From Dioscorea cayenensis subsp. rotundata (Eukaryota > Streptophyta > Magnoliopsida > Dioscoreales > Dioscoreaceae): a stretch of 64,000 bases of DNA. Positions 12,065 to 30,519 of this stretch are shown piece after piece. The notes under the pieces are model-generated. The model was not told the origin of the DNA, ran no database searches, and saw only the letters and a program-made list of their open reading frames with translations. Position 1 is the first letter of the stretch, and each line of letters begins with the position of its first letter. Location: NCBI RefSeq assembly GCF_009730915.1, contig NC_052496.1:543875-607874 (forward strand), read 5' to 3'. A program made the translations under genes and the position numbers.

Positions 12065-13867
12065 AGAAAATCAAGAAGAAACTATGAACATGTTGTATTC
12101 ACGTTAAGTAGTTCTAGTTTTCTCACCACGAGGTAATGAACTTTGCAGGAAGAGTTGCAACTGGCGTTGTTCAAGTCTCGTGTAGACGAGAACCTGTTTC
12201 TTGATAGGGTAAGTGACAGTGCTGTTGTTTTGATGGCATATCATTTCATGTTATAATTGTTGAATGAGGTTATTGTCTTAGGTGCAATTTGATGAACGCA
12301 ATTAGAAGTGAAAACTTAACTTTCTTTGAAAAAAATTAAACTATTCATTATCTAGTAGATGAAAGCAATTTTTTTAGTCCAGAGATTCAGTTGATTGTGT
12401 CTAGGAGTTGATTTGGCTGACGCTACTTTTGTTATTGGAACTGTAGTTTGCGATTGTTGACATTTTATCGTTACAATTCATGAGTCAATTCTGTCCAACA
12501 CCATTAGGATCCAAGACATTATTTTTTTTTGAAATTTTTGTACATAGATTTGAATGACTGTGAGGCAGTCTCAAAAAACATATAGCATTTTGTTTCTTGA
12601 TATGGCATGGTGAGGTATCTGTTCTATATGTACTTTGTCCGCTTTTTTTTTTCTAGGTTTTTGATCTTTTTGACGAGAAGAAAAACGGGGTTATTGAATT
12701 TGACGAATTTATCCATGCACTTGCTGTTTTCCATCCGCAGGCCCCTTTGGAGGACAAAATCGATTGTAAGTTATTGACCGCATAATTAAAATGCTTGTTT
12801 GTTTGCTTGTACTTGCAAAAACTCACTTCGGATGTAATTTGTTGATAATGTGTCTTGGTCCTCATGCAGTTGCATTCAGGTTGTATGATTTGAGACAAAC
12901 TGGGTTCATTGAGCGTGATGAAGTAAGTCTATGAGGCTTGGTTGGAACAAGTATTATTGCAACATAGGTTTTTCTGTTCTTTCTTTCTCCTAATAGTTAT
13001 TTACTTTATGGCCTTTGTTTAGTTGCTATTGCTTGCTTTAAGGCTTTAAGCTAACTTTAACTCTCAACTGGGCCTGTTTCTGTGCTATTAATAGTTCTCT
13101 TCATGTGTAGAATTCGTAAAACAATGATGATTTCGTTTTAATTTTCTTCTATCAAGTTTAGGTTAAGCAAATGGTGGTGGCTATTTTATTGGAGTCGGAC
13201 ATGAAGCTACCTGATGATCTAGTTGAAGACATTATCGATAAAGTAATATTTTCAAAAAATTGTTATCTTCGTCTTGATGGTTCTAATATTCTTTCCAATC
13301 ATGCCCAACTGGATGTGTTTTTTTCTTGTGCAGACTTTTGCAGATGCTGATGCAGATCGGGATGGTAGAATCAACAAAGAGGAGTGGAGCGACTTTGTTA
13401 TTCGACATCCATCTCTTTTGAAGAATATGACTTTACCATATCTCAAGTAGGAACTAAGAACTTGACTCCTTCACTTACTTACCTGCTGATTTGTGACAAA
13501 CAAACACATCTAGTAACTCATGTTTCTTCAGAATTACCTGTGCCTTTATGAATAAGACTATAACCCTTCTTCTTCACACCTTTTAGTTTATCTCAATATA
13601 TTTGACATGTAATCCTGTTGCTTTATCTTAGAGATATATGCATAGAAATGGTATAAATAAATGTGTGAGGATGTACACTAAATCAAACAAATTATTTGCT
13701 TCTCAGTCCCTATTTACACGGCACTAATTCTTTGTTTCTTCATGTGAATGATTAATTTAAACCAGAGTTCTTTTTCTTTGATTTATAATCATGGCATATC
13801 AAATTTTTTCAGGGGCATTACAACGGTTTTCCCAAGTTTCATTTTCAATACTGAGGTTGAAGATTGA
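11105..13867 (+). CDS. CBL10: Calcineurin B-like calcium sensor, CBL10 type
   Basis: Eight exons: 11105-11312, 11388-11470, 12149-12208, 12657-12765, 12870-12922, 13162-13242, 13334-13446 and 13813-13867, giving 253 aa. Unlike most CBLs it has no N-terminal MGCxxS myristoylation motif. It starts with a hydrophobic stretch ([20 protein letters not shown], about residues 18-37), the membrane anchor typical of CBL10. Four EF-hand regions follow, including [32 protein letters not shown] and [15 protein letters not shown]. It ends with [12 protein letters not shown], which carries the FPSF motif phosphorylated by CIPK partners. Known role: it recruits CIPK24/SOS2 to tonoplast or plasma membrane in salt tolerance. 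Intron 1 is only 75 bp and stop-free in frame. The neighbour upstream is GLDP, as recalled for Arabidopsis. Confidence 0.94.
12009..12062. repeat. (GT)27 microsatellite in CBL10 intron 2
   Basis: A perfect GT dinucleotide run follows directly after a short (TTTA)n tract inside the intron between CBL10 exons 2 and 3. It is likely polymorphic. Confidence 0.97.
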
Positions 13868-14204
13868 AATGACGTCGACCAAGGTCTCTAGTAGGAGTTA
13901 TGACTGGTTGGCAACCTTGTTGATGCTCTAGGGAAAGCAGTAGCGGCAAAGTTAGTACTTCCAGTAGCTGCTGATATGATCAAACTCTGGTGATCAGACA
14001 GCTTAGATTTAATTTCTTGTTTCCTCGACTCGTCTCAAAAGTAGCAATATCCCTTGATATTTGTGAATGTACATAATGTTAAAGTAACTAATAGTCCTAC
14101 TACATTAGTTAATTTGAAAATTATGTTGAGAGTATCCATTGATAGGTTTTTCGTTCTGTTAGCTTAAGTTATTTGAGTTGAATCAGACATAAATAATATG
14201 TTTA

Positions 14205-15015
14205 GTTTGCATCTAACTTAAGTTTTATATCTACCATTAAATTGTATATCGGCATCATCTTTCTTTTTATTCCTGTCAATTTCAATGTGCTCTTCATGAA
14301 ATAGTTTACCAGCAACATGATTTTTGAAAGCAAATTATTGAATTTCTTTTCTGCAGAATCAAACAAGAAACCAACCATTAATTGGATCAGGACAAGATCC
14401 AAGGAGCTACAAAGCCAATGGTATGTCTTTTGGCAATGGATTCATATCCTCCAAACAGCATAGTAAGCAACAAACCTCCAATCTTGTCTCTCGAAAAATC
14501 GGTATTCTTCATCACCCAATAAAGAAAATCATCTTCCTTTAATGTCTCTCCATTTCTCTTTCTCTGATTCCTCTGCTCCATGTTCTTCTTTACAAATTCA
14601 AGCAGTTTCATCCTTACCTTCATTTCATTAAAATTAGACTACTAGTTATAACTGTAAGTCATAACCATAATGCAACTTACTTGTTATGCCTTCCTATATT
14701 AAGTTCCTGGTAAACTAATGGGAATAGACATGAGTCCCTACAACAAAACCTCAAATTCTCTTCCCAACTTCTCAGTTTCCTCTTCTGATTCCATTAAACT
14801 GTGCCACTTTCGACATCGAAATTACATAAATAAATGAATTTTTACTCTTTTTTTTTTAAAAAAAAAACATTAATCAATGCACATACCTTCCTTGATTCAT
14901 CAGCAACACAAAATCACAGAGTTATCCTTCCATGAACTCAAGGTCATGGAGACAAGCTACTCAGCATCCTCTAAAAACACAGTTCTAAGATTGTAACTGT
15001 TCCAGCTCATCTACT
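14205..15015 (-). pseudogene. Cytochrome P450 pseudogene, CYP85 clan
   Basis: Minus-strand fragments lie in the correct order for one P450. Near 14890-14965: LVSMTLSSWKDNSVIL, then VADESRK one base out of frame, directly before a GTATGT donor. At 14681-14800: ESEEETEKLGREFEVLL, a stop, then GLMSIPISLPGT with two further in-frame stops, ending at a GTAAG donor. At about 14420-14620: KLLEFVKKNMEQ, then TLKEDDFLYWVMKN and LLLTMLFGGYES, the I-helix region matching the (A/G)GxE(T/S) motif. At about 14215-14320: LFHEEHIEIDRNKKKDD, then QFN. The GLMSIPISLPGT and HEEHIEI signatures point to the brassinosteroid-type CYP85 clan (CYP724/CYP90-like). No heme-binding cysteine region was found. It is clearly non-functional: at least four stops and one frameshift. 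Confidence 0.8.
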
Positions 15016-15481
15016 TAATTTCTTACTTAAAAGCAAACTTAATGTTAAATTATTTCTATTGCAAGCCCGCTTTAGTCCTGCATCATCTAATTCAAAAGAG
15101 TCCATATATGATCATATATTAGAGGTACAACCCCACCCTATCATACCGGTCTTTCGGTTTTATGAGTCCTCCACTGTGTCCATCACTTTCCATATCTGCC
15201 TGAGCAAAAAAGTACCAAAGCTATCAAAAGAAAGAATGAATGAAGAGTTCCATTCTCTTTCTGTTTTTTTATCTTCTGAAAACTAGGACTGCAAGGATTA
15301 ATTGCTTATATTAATGCTGGTAAGAAGATCACAGTTAAGGTCATTATAAATTTTTGTGTGAATTCTGATGAATTGGTGAGCAGATTATTTGTTTGAGTAT
15401 GATTGTTAAGGAATTAGAACCATAACCTTTGGTTTTTTGTTTGCACAGAATATATCTGATACGAAGTTAAGGAACCATGTT

Positions 15482-15516
<35 letters not shown>

Positions 15517-15517
15517 G
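15482..15517. repeat. (TTG)12 microsatellite
   Basis: Perfect trinucleotide run in intergenic DNA. Confidence 0.97.
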
Positions 15518-15676
15518 AGAAAGAAGTTTATGTGAGGTATGTAGTGTTTTTCTTTAAATGGTGAAAAATGAAAATTTCAATCAAGTAGAATAAATCAGAT
15601 GAATTTTTTTCCTTAGACTAAATTACCTGGAATACAGCAAAGACATGTGAAATATATTGTGTTCGGATTCAGAGGG

Positions 15677-15724
<48 letters not shown>
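15677..15724. repeat. (ATA)16 microsatellite
   Basis: Perfect ATA/AAT trinucleotide run in intergenic DNA. Confidence 0.97.
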
Positions 15725-15725
<1 letters not shown>

Positions 15726-16246
15726 GAGTAAAAGTAGGAATAATTTGTTTTACAACCACTAAATTAAGAGTTTTACATATCTTGCTTGGGCCAAATTAAG
15801 TACTTGTTGGTATGTAAGGATGGATGGCTATATAAATTTCAAGGAATCATGGGTTAGCCAACGATAATTATTATGCAGTGTGATTGAGAGGTTTTGAATT
15901 TGAGTCTTTCAACCTGTATTGTACTTGATCTCTTGATTTTTTTTTTCTCAGAATTGCATAGTTAAGGGGTTTTTCCTAAGAGATCATTCAAATTACTATA
16001 ATGGGTGCATTTTTGTACTTGCCTGTCCTTTGATTCGGTGATTGTCACCTTTGTCATATATATATATATATATATATCATAATTTGTACACCTTATATAT
16101 ATATATGCATTTTTGGTTAATTTTTACATAATATTTTTTATCTACTGATTGTTCCATTTACCAACAACAGGTCACTGCTCTTAGCAGCTACAAGGGGTGT
16201 ACATAGATAAGAATTTCAATTTTTTTTTATATTTAAAAATTATTAA

Positions 16247-16277
<31 letters not shown>

Positions 16278-16948
16278 TTAACTGAATCTCATTTTGCAAA
16301 GAGCCCCTGACTCTCCCAAAATATAAAATAACCCATTGGGATGGAACCACCTAATATTGCCAAATGAAACAAAATTAATTAATTAATTAATTAATTAATT
16401 AAACTAAGGATCATGCAACAAGGGAACATCCACCACTGATTAATTAGAGATGAAATAAAAACCATTATCTTCCCATCAACCCTCGTTGGTTGTTGTGTTG
16501 TACTGCATAAATGCAACCCAAAATAAAGATAATATTAGTCTAATTATCCATTTGATAAGTGTGACCTTTATTAATTCAATCAAATTTTTAATTCAAAAAA
16601 TTACATTTTACAAGGGGCCAATAAGTAATAAGAACATTTTGAGGGGGTGATGAGTAAATAAAAGTAAAAATAAATGGATTTTATATTTCCCCGGTGAGAC
16701 GGTGACGGTGTCTTCACGAAGAAGCTCAGCTTCGAATAAACGAATCTTGGTGTTTTTCTTATTTATTTATTTGATTTTTTTAATTCGATATAATTTTGGG
16801 GGAGGCCCGGGCGGAGCACCAGATCCCACGCTTGGGTTTCCATTTATTATTCCTTTTTATTTTTTATTTTTTTTAAAAAAAGAAGAAAAAAAAAAGAAGA
16901 GAAGAAGGAGAAGAAGACTTGCGATTAGGGTTTGAGATCTGATGATCG

Positions 16949-24088
<7,140 letters not shown>

Positions 24089-26222
24089 AAGCCTTCAGAG
24101 CGAAGGCACAACAAAGACAAACAGCAGACAGGTACCACAGAAGTGTGCAGGTCAAAACAACTGTGGTTATACTTGGTGCAGATCATCTCTCTTTTTTAGC
24201 GTTAGATTAGAGAACTCTTTCTATGTGCTTCATTTTTTTTCTTTTTATTCCCTTCCCTTTTCTTCTTTTGATGATGGAGATTGAATGGCCGCCCGGTCCT
24301 GAAACAGAGATTGGGATGGACGACGTATAATCTTATGCGCAAAATACATGGAAGATGTCATGTCTATATCTCTTGAAGCTGCACAAAGTGCAGCAGAAGA
24401 GGCAACAAGCAGAGGCAAGCATGATGGAAGATGCACCTCTCAACAATCACTGTTAAGAGTACCGTAAGAAAGATGCTACTGTGAAGAAAATAAATAAGTG
24501 ATACAAGGAGTATACTTATTTTATTTTGCTAGTTTATTTCTTGTTCTATAAATCATGGCTTCAATGCCACAATTTGTATACATGCACTGTTCTGAATGCT
24601 TTGACCCTGTTCATATGAAAAGTTAAAGAAAAAAGAGAGCTAAGGTAAAAAGGAGGAATTGTGAGGGACGCACAAGCCGCGTTCCTTTTGTGCAATGCTA
24701 CCAATAAATGACTGTTGTTCGTTGTGTTGTGTTGTATCTTAAAGAGATCTTTTGCTCCCTTTTTATTTTATTGTGTAAATTCCCTTCCTATATATATAAA
24801 TAACTCAACTGTGTTTGCTTTCAATCATAGTACTTAGATCAAGTTGATTATTTAAATATGTTTTTTTTTTTTTTTTCAATTTTGAGGCCTGAATTTGAAT
24901 TTAATCTTCTTAATGATAGTTCTGCTTTCACATTTATGTCAATTTTGGGGAAGTTGTGGGAGCAATGTTGTTACAGTGTCAAGCATTCTGTGAAAGCTTG
25001 TAATGGTAGACACTAATTAAGTAATTTTGTGAAGAATAGAAAATTTTAGAATTTTAAGTTTTTTGTACTAATCATGGTCAAGTCATTTCCACATACATGA
25101 CATATTTTTGCTTGATTTGAAAGCTTACTTTGGCATATTTTGGCAAAATTTTCTCTGCCTTGATTAAATGCACATTTTTGGCAAATTTTGGTTGCATTCG
25201 TACATTTTATTATCGCATAAGAATATATTTTTTTTTAAAAAAAAAAAATTAGGTACAGCTTTTGTCTTTTTTAATGATGGCAAGAACCAAATCTTTTATG
25301 TTCTAAATAGATTATTAACATAATTAGTACTTCTATAATTTAATTTTATAATATAATTATATATCTATTTAAATTTGTGCATGTGAGTAAAATATCAATC
25401 AAATTTTAAACTAAAATTTTCACAAATCAACTCTAGTGTTACAATATGGAAATGATTTAAGAGTATTTTACAATGTTGGACGGTCACTTATATATCAATT
25501 CCCAAACTAGTTGATCTGTGATATATTTATGCATGAGTTGTTTCTTGGAGGCCTTTTTGCCAATTTGAATAGAAAGATGGATAACACCACAAATTTTTGC
25601 TACCTTATCTTATAGTTGCTTCACAATGTTCTAATATCTTGTTATCTATAAATCATTGCTTTAGTTTTTGTTTTTAATTGGTTCCACTGGGCATATACAC
25701 TTAATGTTTTTGGTTTTTAGTGAAAGGTGCACCTCTGTTTAGTATTGGACCGCAGAATACAATTTGGTTGTGGTGAAGTGATGGAAACTGAAAACAAAAT
25801 AAAAAAGACAAAAAAAGTGGATTTAATCGAATATTAATACTCGCACATCAAAGGTGGTGGTTGGTGCATCATCAGTAGGAGTGTTTGCTCACAATTAGGT
25901 ATCACAAAGTTGAGGTGAAGAAACAATCTCTCCATATATGGCAGTTAAGCTGTTATTTTCACCCACTCTCAAATTTCATGCTAGTGCTAACAGTAATCTT
26001 ATCCTCGGCCTGCCTTGTTTATTGGTGATTACTGATTAGGAGGCATTACTTTTTATCTGATAAGAATCCCTGAGGCTTAAAAAATATGTACTTAATTTGT
26101 CTGCATTTAAAATTTGTTGCTTAATAAGCATTGCCATCATTATAACATTTTCAAATCTTCATCACTGTTTGGTTTCATTTGTTACACACATTAGTGTACT
26201 GGGTCTAAAAATATTTGATAAG
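24089..26222. other. Kinase 3' UTR and AT-rich intergenic DNA
   Basis: The 3' UTR probably extends to about 24.6-24.75 kb; AATAAA-like signals occur near 24490 and 24703. After that the sequence is AT-rich, with A/T runs near 24861 and 25230. No supported gene. Confidence 0.5.
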
Positions 26223-26686
26223 ATGGATAGAAAGGGAGATGATGGCATTGTGGTTGAGATTGAAAAAGTTGCGGAGATGATTATAGACATTTCAAGCGAT
26301 ATCCTGGTCGGTAAGGCACTGGAATTGAAAAGAAGAAAATGTATACTTTTTCTATATAATTCTCAGATAGCATCAAATTTCTTGTGGCTCTAAATTATCT
26401 AGTATTCAAGTGTTAATTGGATATTAATTATGATCTTTCTTTTGTACTTGCACCACCGTAATTATTAGCATGTGTTGAGATATGTTTGTTTGTGATGTTT
26501 GGGAAACCATATCATCAATTTGTAGTTTAAATATGCCAAATGATGAAATCTCATGTTAGGTTGTGACAAATTGTGCATTAATATGCAGTTTACGTGTTTA
26601 TAAGAGATTCACAGAAAAAGCAGACTGATGATAAGAAGGATGAGGAAGTTGTGGTAGAGGTGCTAAAATCCAAGAAGCCTGTTTAG
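26223..26686 (+). CDS. Possible small two-exon gene or gene fragment, 61 aa
   Basis: ATG at 26223 opens MDRKGDDGIVVEIEKVAEM and reads to a good donor (G|GTAAGG after 26310). An acceptor (atatgcag) at 26588 joins in phase to 26589-26686: VYVFIRDSQKKQ, DDKKDEEVVVEVLKSKK, PV, stop. The peptide is acidic and lysine-rich. I do not recognise it. It could be the remains of a longer gene, since the sequence after the stop again shows coding-like stretches in other frames (for example a LLKWVLKEEE-like run near 26750). Existence as a gene is doubtful. Confidence 0.25.
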
Positions 26687-27550
26687 TGTCATTTGTTACA
26701 AACATTTGCACAAATAATTTGGCATTCCCAAAGATGAACTGTGGCATTTGCTCAAGTGGGTCTTGAAGGAAGAAGAAGGCCAAGGTTGCTAATCCAATGG
26801 ATAAAAAGAAATTTAATGAAGACAAGGACATTCTCATCAGAGAGCTAAATCAAGCAAATTCTATCCTAAGTTTATGAGGGAGCTTTCTTGTTCTTTGGCT
26901 TCATTAGGAAATTTTTAAGCATGGGTGTGGATTGTGAAGAGTAGTGTTGATTTGTCTTGTGTATCAATCATTGAAGATAAGCTTTTTTTTTTTTTTTCTT
27001 TTGTGGATTAAATTTCTTAATGAATGACTACTTAGATGTGACATGTTGTAGCTCTTGTTTCTCTCGTGTGATGGACTTGTTAGCTGCCATAACTGGCATG
27101 TCATAAAGAGCGTGGAAAAAGTTTCCCAGCCCAAGGAATGAAAAAGCCCATGACCCTTTTTTAATGTGTTTCATTTTTATTATTATTATTATTTTCCTTC
27201 ATATAAAGTAAGGGAATTTGATTCCCTATATCCTTTTGTTTCTGTATCTTTGCTATATATATATATATATATTTTAAAAAAAAAAAATAATAATAATAAA
27301 ACACCCATACACACACAAACTAAAATCCCCATTCCAGAGTTTATAAAAGTATATTATCATAAATATAAAAATTTTCTCCACAAAATCAAACACTAATAAG
27401 ATACACACGTAATATTAAACTTCAGAAGGACCCACAGAATTTCACGTCTTTCTTTTAAATGGAGTAAATGAGTTACTGGACTTCTCAAGTCACGGCTTCA
27501 ATGAGAATAAACTTTCCCAAAAAGCAATGAGAATTAAACACTGGTCTCAC

Positions 27551-27554
<4 letters not shown>

Positions 27555-27588
<34 letters not shown>

Positions 27589-27608
27589 ACTGAGTCTCAC
27601 CTACACAA

Positions 27609-27660
<52 letters not shown>
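27555..27660. repeat. Compound (TA)n and (CA)n microsatellite
   Basis: A (TA)n tract at 27555-27585 is followed after a short spacer by an uninterrupted (CA)n tract at 27614-27660. Confidence 0.95.
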
Positions 27661-27664
<4 letters not shown>

Positions 27665-29234
27665 GACCTCAACGAATAACTTAGCAAAAGGACCACATGA
27701 AGAATAGACAACCGTAGGAGGTGGTACCCTTCGTTTATCCCTTTACCAAAAACACAGTATTCCTTCTCTGGGATCATGGCTGGCATCAGATCTACTTCAC
27801 AACCCAGACAAAATGCCAGCTCTCTCTACTCATTCAACTCCAACTTGAACAATTACTAGTAAAACAACAGTAAATCAAATTTCATTGCAATTTTCCCATT
27901 TCATAAGCACAACGATCCCCTGCAAAACATTAAATCTCAAGAAGACATTCAATACCATAACATTCCCACAAAACCTACCCCTTTTTTTTTGTGAGAGTCC
28001 ACATCCTGCAGTCTGATTATGGTACAAAGGCAAACATCCTCAAACCCTTTGTACTCATTAATTAAAGCATGACATAATTAACAATTAATGATATATAATC
28101 TACATCTCAAGATATAGATAGATAGATAAATAGAAGGGGAGAGATGGGTCCCCTAGTAGGGTGAACAGTGTCCTGTAGTAGAAAACCATGATCTCTAAGA
28201 TTTGTAGCCGGTCTGGTGAAAGCTACACATTCTTGGACATACTCTATATTGGAGGCCTACACCTTTGAATAATGGTGAAAATGAAGCCTCATGAGGAGTG
28301 ATTCACAAACCCCATACGTATCCACACGCATGATCATACAAACCAGATGTACTTCCTTAAGTGATAATCAATCGGATAAAGTTCGGTGTGTGCAAAGCCA
28401 ATGAGCCAATGATAAGCCCATCACTCAGCGTCCTCCAGGTTTCCTTCCGATCTCCATTTGCTTATTATCAGATATTTGCACAAACTACTGATGCAAATAC
28501 CATCGCCTCAATAAGTAAATGGTACTGTCTTTCTAAAATATGGTTGAAGATTTAGTGTATGTATGTGAGGTGACTCGCCTGCATGGTCAAAAAAAAAAAA
28601 AAAATGCTAAACATTGTCAGCAACTCTTAAGCATTTCCTGATATACCATTAATTCTCAGAGGTTATATGAGATGGCTAACACATCAAGAAAAGAAGAAGA
28701 AAAAAAATCATAGATGTAATTACACATATAGATGCCACAAAATACGACTGCACCCGGTTTGACAATCAACCAGCATAAAAAGAGCATGGCAAGTAAAGTG
28801 AGAAAGCATGGCATCACAAAATATCTCATTAACAGACATATATATATATAATAATAATGTAAATAAGTAAATATTTGAGGAGATGAATGGATACCTTCAT
28901 GTTTCTAACTGTGAAAAGATAACAATACAGAGAGATTAGACAAGGGAGCACCAACTGTCCCTTGGACCTGTGCAATCATTTATTAATTTTTGGCAATACT
29001 TAGATTAAAGCGAGAGAAAAGCCACCATGAAGGACTATCCCCACTCCCAGATAACTCTAGTCCTTAAATCCTCCAGGCACCATGCAATAATTCAGCCTTA
29101 GTAAAAGTGATTGTTTTCTTACATTTCTGTACCATTTTAACCACAGGGTTTAGCCATTTGGTGCACCTTGCATGAGGCAAGAAGTCATGTGAGTGCCTTA
29201 TCAGACTGCTCTCATCATGGCTTCCCAGATTCCC

Positions 29235-29242
29235 TATATAAG
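29235..29242 (+). promoter_or_regulatory. TATA box of the GATA gene
   Basis: TATATAAG lies 171 bp before the GATA start codon with no closer strong candidate. It predicts transcription from about 29265-29275 and a 5' UTR near 140 nt. Assigned from consensus and position only. Confidence 0.5.
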
Positions 29243-29412
29243 AAATGTGCCCCCCCTCCACATAGATAGCTATGGTACCTTTAAGTTGTCATTTTAACCA
29301 CAAATCTGTTCTCCACATCTCCTCCCTCCATCCCCATATATGTTGGGTCTCCCTCTGTTAGGCAGTACTAGTCCAAGACCCTAAATTCCTTTTGGCTGTC
29401 CTCTCTATCTCA

Positions 29413-30519
29413 ATGACTTCAATTTATTTCAACCAATTCTCTGCTTACCCTATAGAAGAAGTAGAGCAGTATGAAAGCCCTGATCCTCTCTCCACTCCAA
29501 GCATTGAGACTCAATCCTTTTCATGCCCTCTTCTCTATGACACACAAGTTCATGAAGTTAATGACAGACAAGAGCATCATCATCTACAGGAACAACATCA
29601 ACGAGAGGTAAGTTGAGCATTTTCACATTATCACAATTAATTCATGTGATCAAGCTCAAAGATAACATGTAAGCATGCTTATATTTAATAGCTGCATGGT
29701 GCAACATAAGTAATATTTACCTCCTTGCTCCATTGCTTACATGCAGCCAAGTGAACATATGTTGATTGCTGGATCAGATGTTCATCTATTATCACTCCCG
29801 ATCGCAAGAAAAAATAAGAACATTGCACCTCAATCTTTTCCTGATCATCACAATAAAGTCGAGGATGCACATGGTCCTACAAAATGGATGTCTTCCAAGA
29901 TGAGGTTTATGAAGAAGATGATGGGATCTGATCAAATTTCCACAGGCAAGACGAGAAGTAGCATGCAAGAAGTCCAAGACCATCCACAGACAGGCCGAGG
30001 CCGCAGAAGCAACAATAGCAGAACTAACAATCTTCCTGAAGGAGTAATCAGAATGTGCTCTGATTGCAAAACATCAAAGACCCCTTTGTGGAGAAGTGGC
30101 CCTCAGGGCCCGAAGGTATACAGATCCTTCCCAGGCTATCAGAAATCTAATCATTTTTTCTCTAACGTCATCTATAACACCTCTCCTTGTGTTGCATGAT
30201 GCAGTCACTTTGCAATGCCTGTGGAATAAGGCAGAGGAAAGCTAGAAGAGCGATTGCAGCTGCAGCCCTGGGTGGTACATTAGCCCCTGCAGATGCAACA
30301 AGTCCACTGCAAAAGTTGAAGACATTGGATAGAGATCTCACTGTTCCCTTCAAAAAACGGTTCAAGATCTCCACAACTGAAAGCACGCAGAACCTTAGCT
30401 TCAATGAGAATACAATAAAGTTTAATAAGAATTCACCCTTTCATAGGGGTTTTCCACAGGATGAGAAGGATGCAGCCATATTGTTGATGGCTCTATCCTG
30501 CGGGCTGCTTCATAGTTAA
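29413..30519 (+). CDS. GATA transcription factor, class B with LLM motif (GNC/CGA1-like)
   Basis: Three exons, 29413-29607, 29747-30115 and 30205-30519, encode 292 aa. The single plant GATA finger is CX2CX18CX2C with Cys169, 172, 191 and 194 (CSDCKTSKTPLWRSGPQG, then LCNACGIRQRKARRA); the last intron splits the finger just before SLCNAC, as is usual in class B genes. The C-terminus ends DAAILLMALSCGLLHS, containing the leucine-leucine-methionine (LLM) motif at 281-283. LLM-class GATA factors (GNC, CGA1/GNL) promote chloroplast biogenesis and chlorophyll synthesis downstream of cytokinin, light and GA signals. Basic residues after the finger (QRKARRA) complete the DNA-binding region. The N-terminal half is low-complexity, His/Gln-rich (HHHLQEQHQ). 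The start is the first ATG in the frame. The family is certain; the exact ortholog is not. Confidence 0.94.

Larger units (their letters stand above)
15016..16948. other. Intergenic region with microsatellites, upstream of the Raf-like kinase
   Basis: No gene seen. The region contains (TTG)12, an ATA/AAT trinucleotide run, several (AT)n tracts (16058-16078, 16253-16277), an (AATT)n run near 16376-16403 and poly-T. The last ~250 bp, with a purine-rich tract at 16876-16917, form the likely promoter and 5' UTR of the kinase gene. Confidence 0.6.
26687..29412. other. Intergenic region upstream of the GATA gene
   Basis: No supported gene. It contains a TA/CA compound microsatellite, several A/T runs (26983, 27275, 28591) and the GATA promoter at its right end. 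Open frames over the CA run (27.60-27.79 kb) are repeat artefacts. Confidence 0.5.

Noticed and set aside
27601-27786. Minus-strand open frame with a Cys-Val repeat
   Set aside because: Translation of the CA/GT microsatellite.
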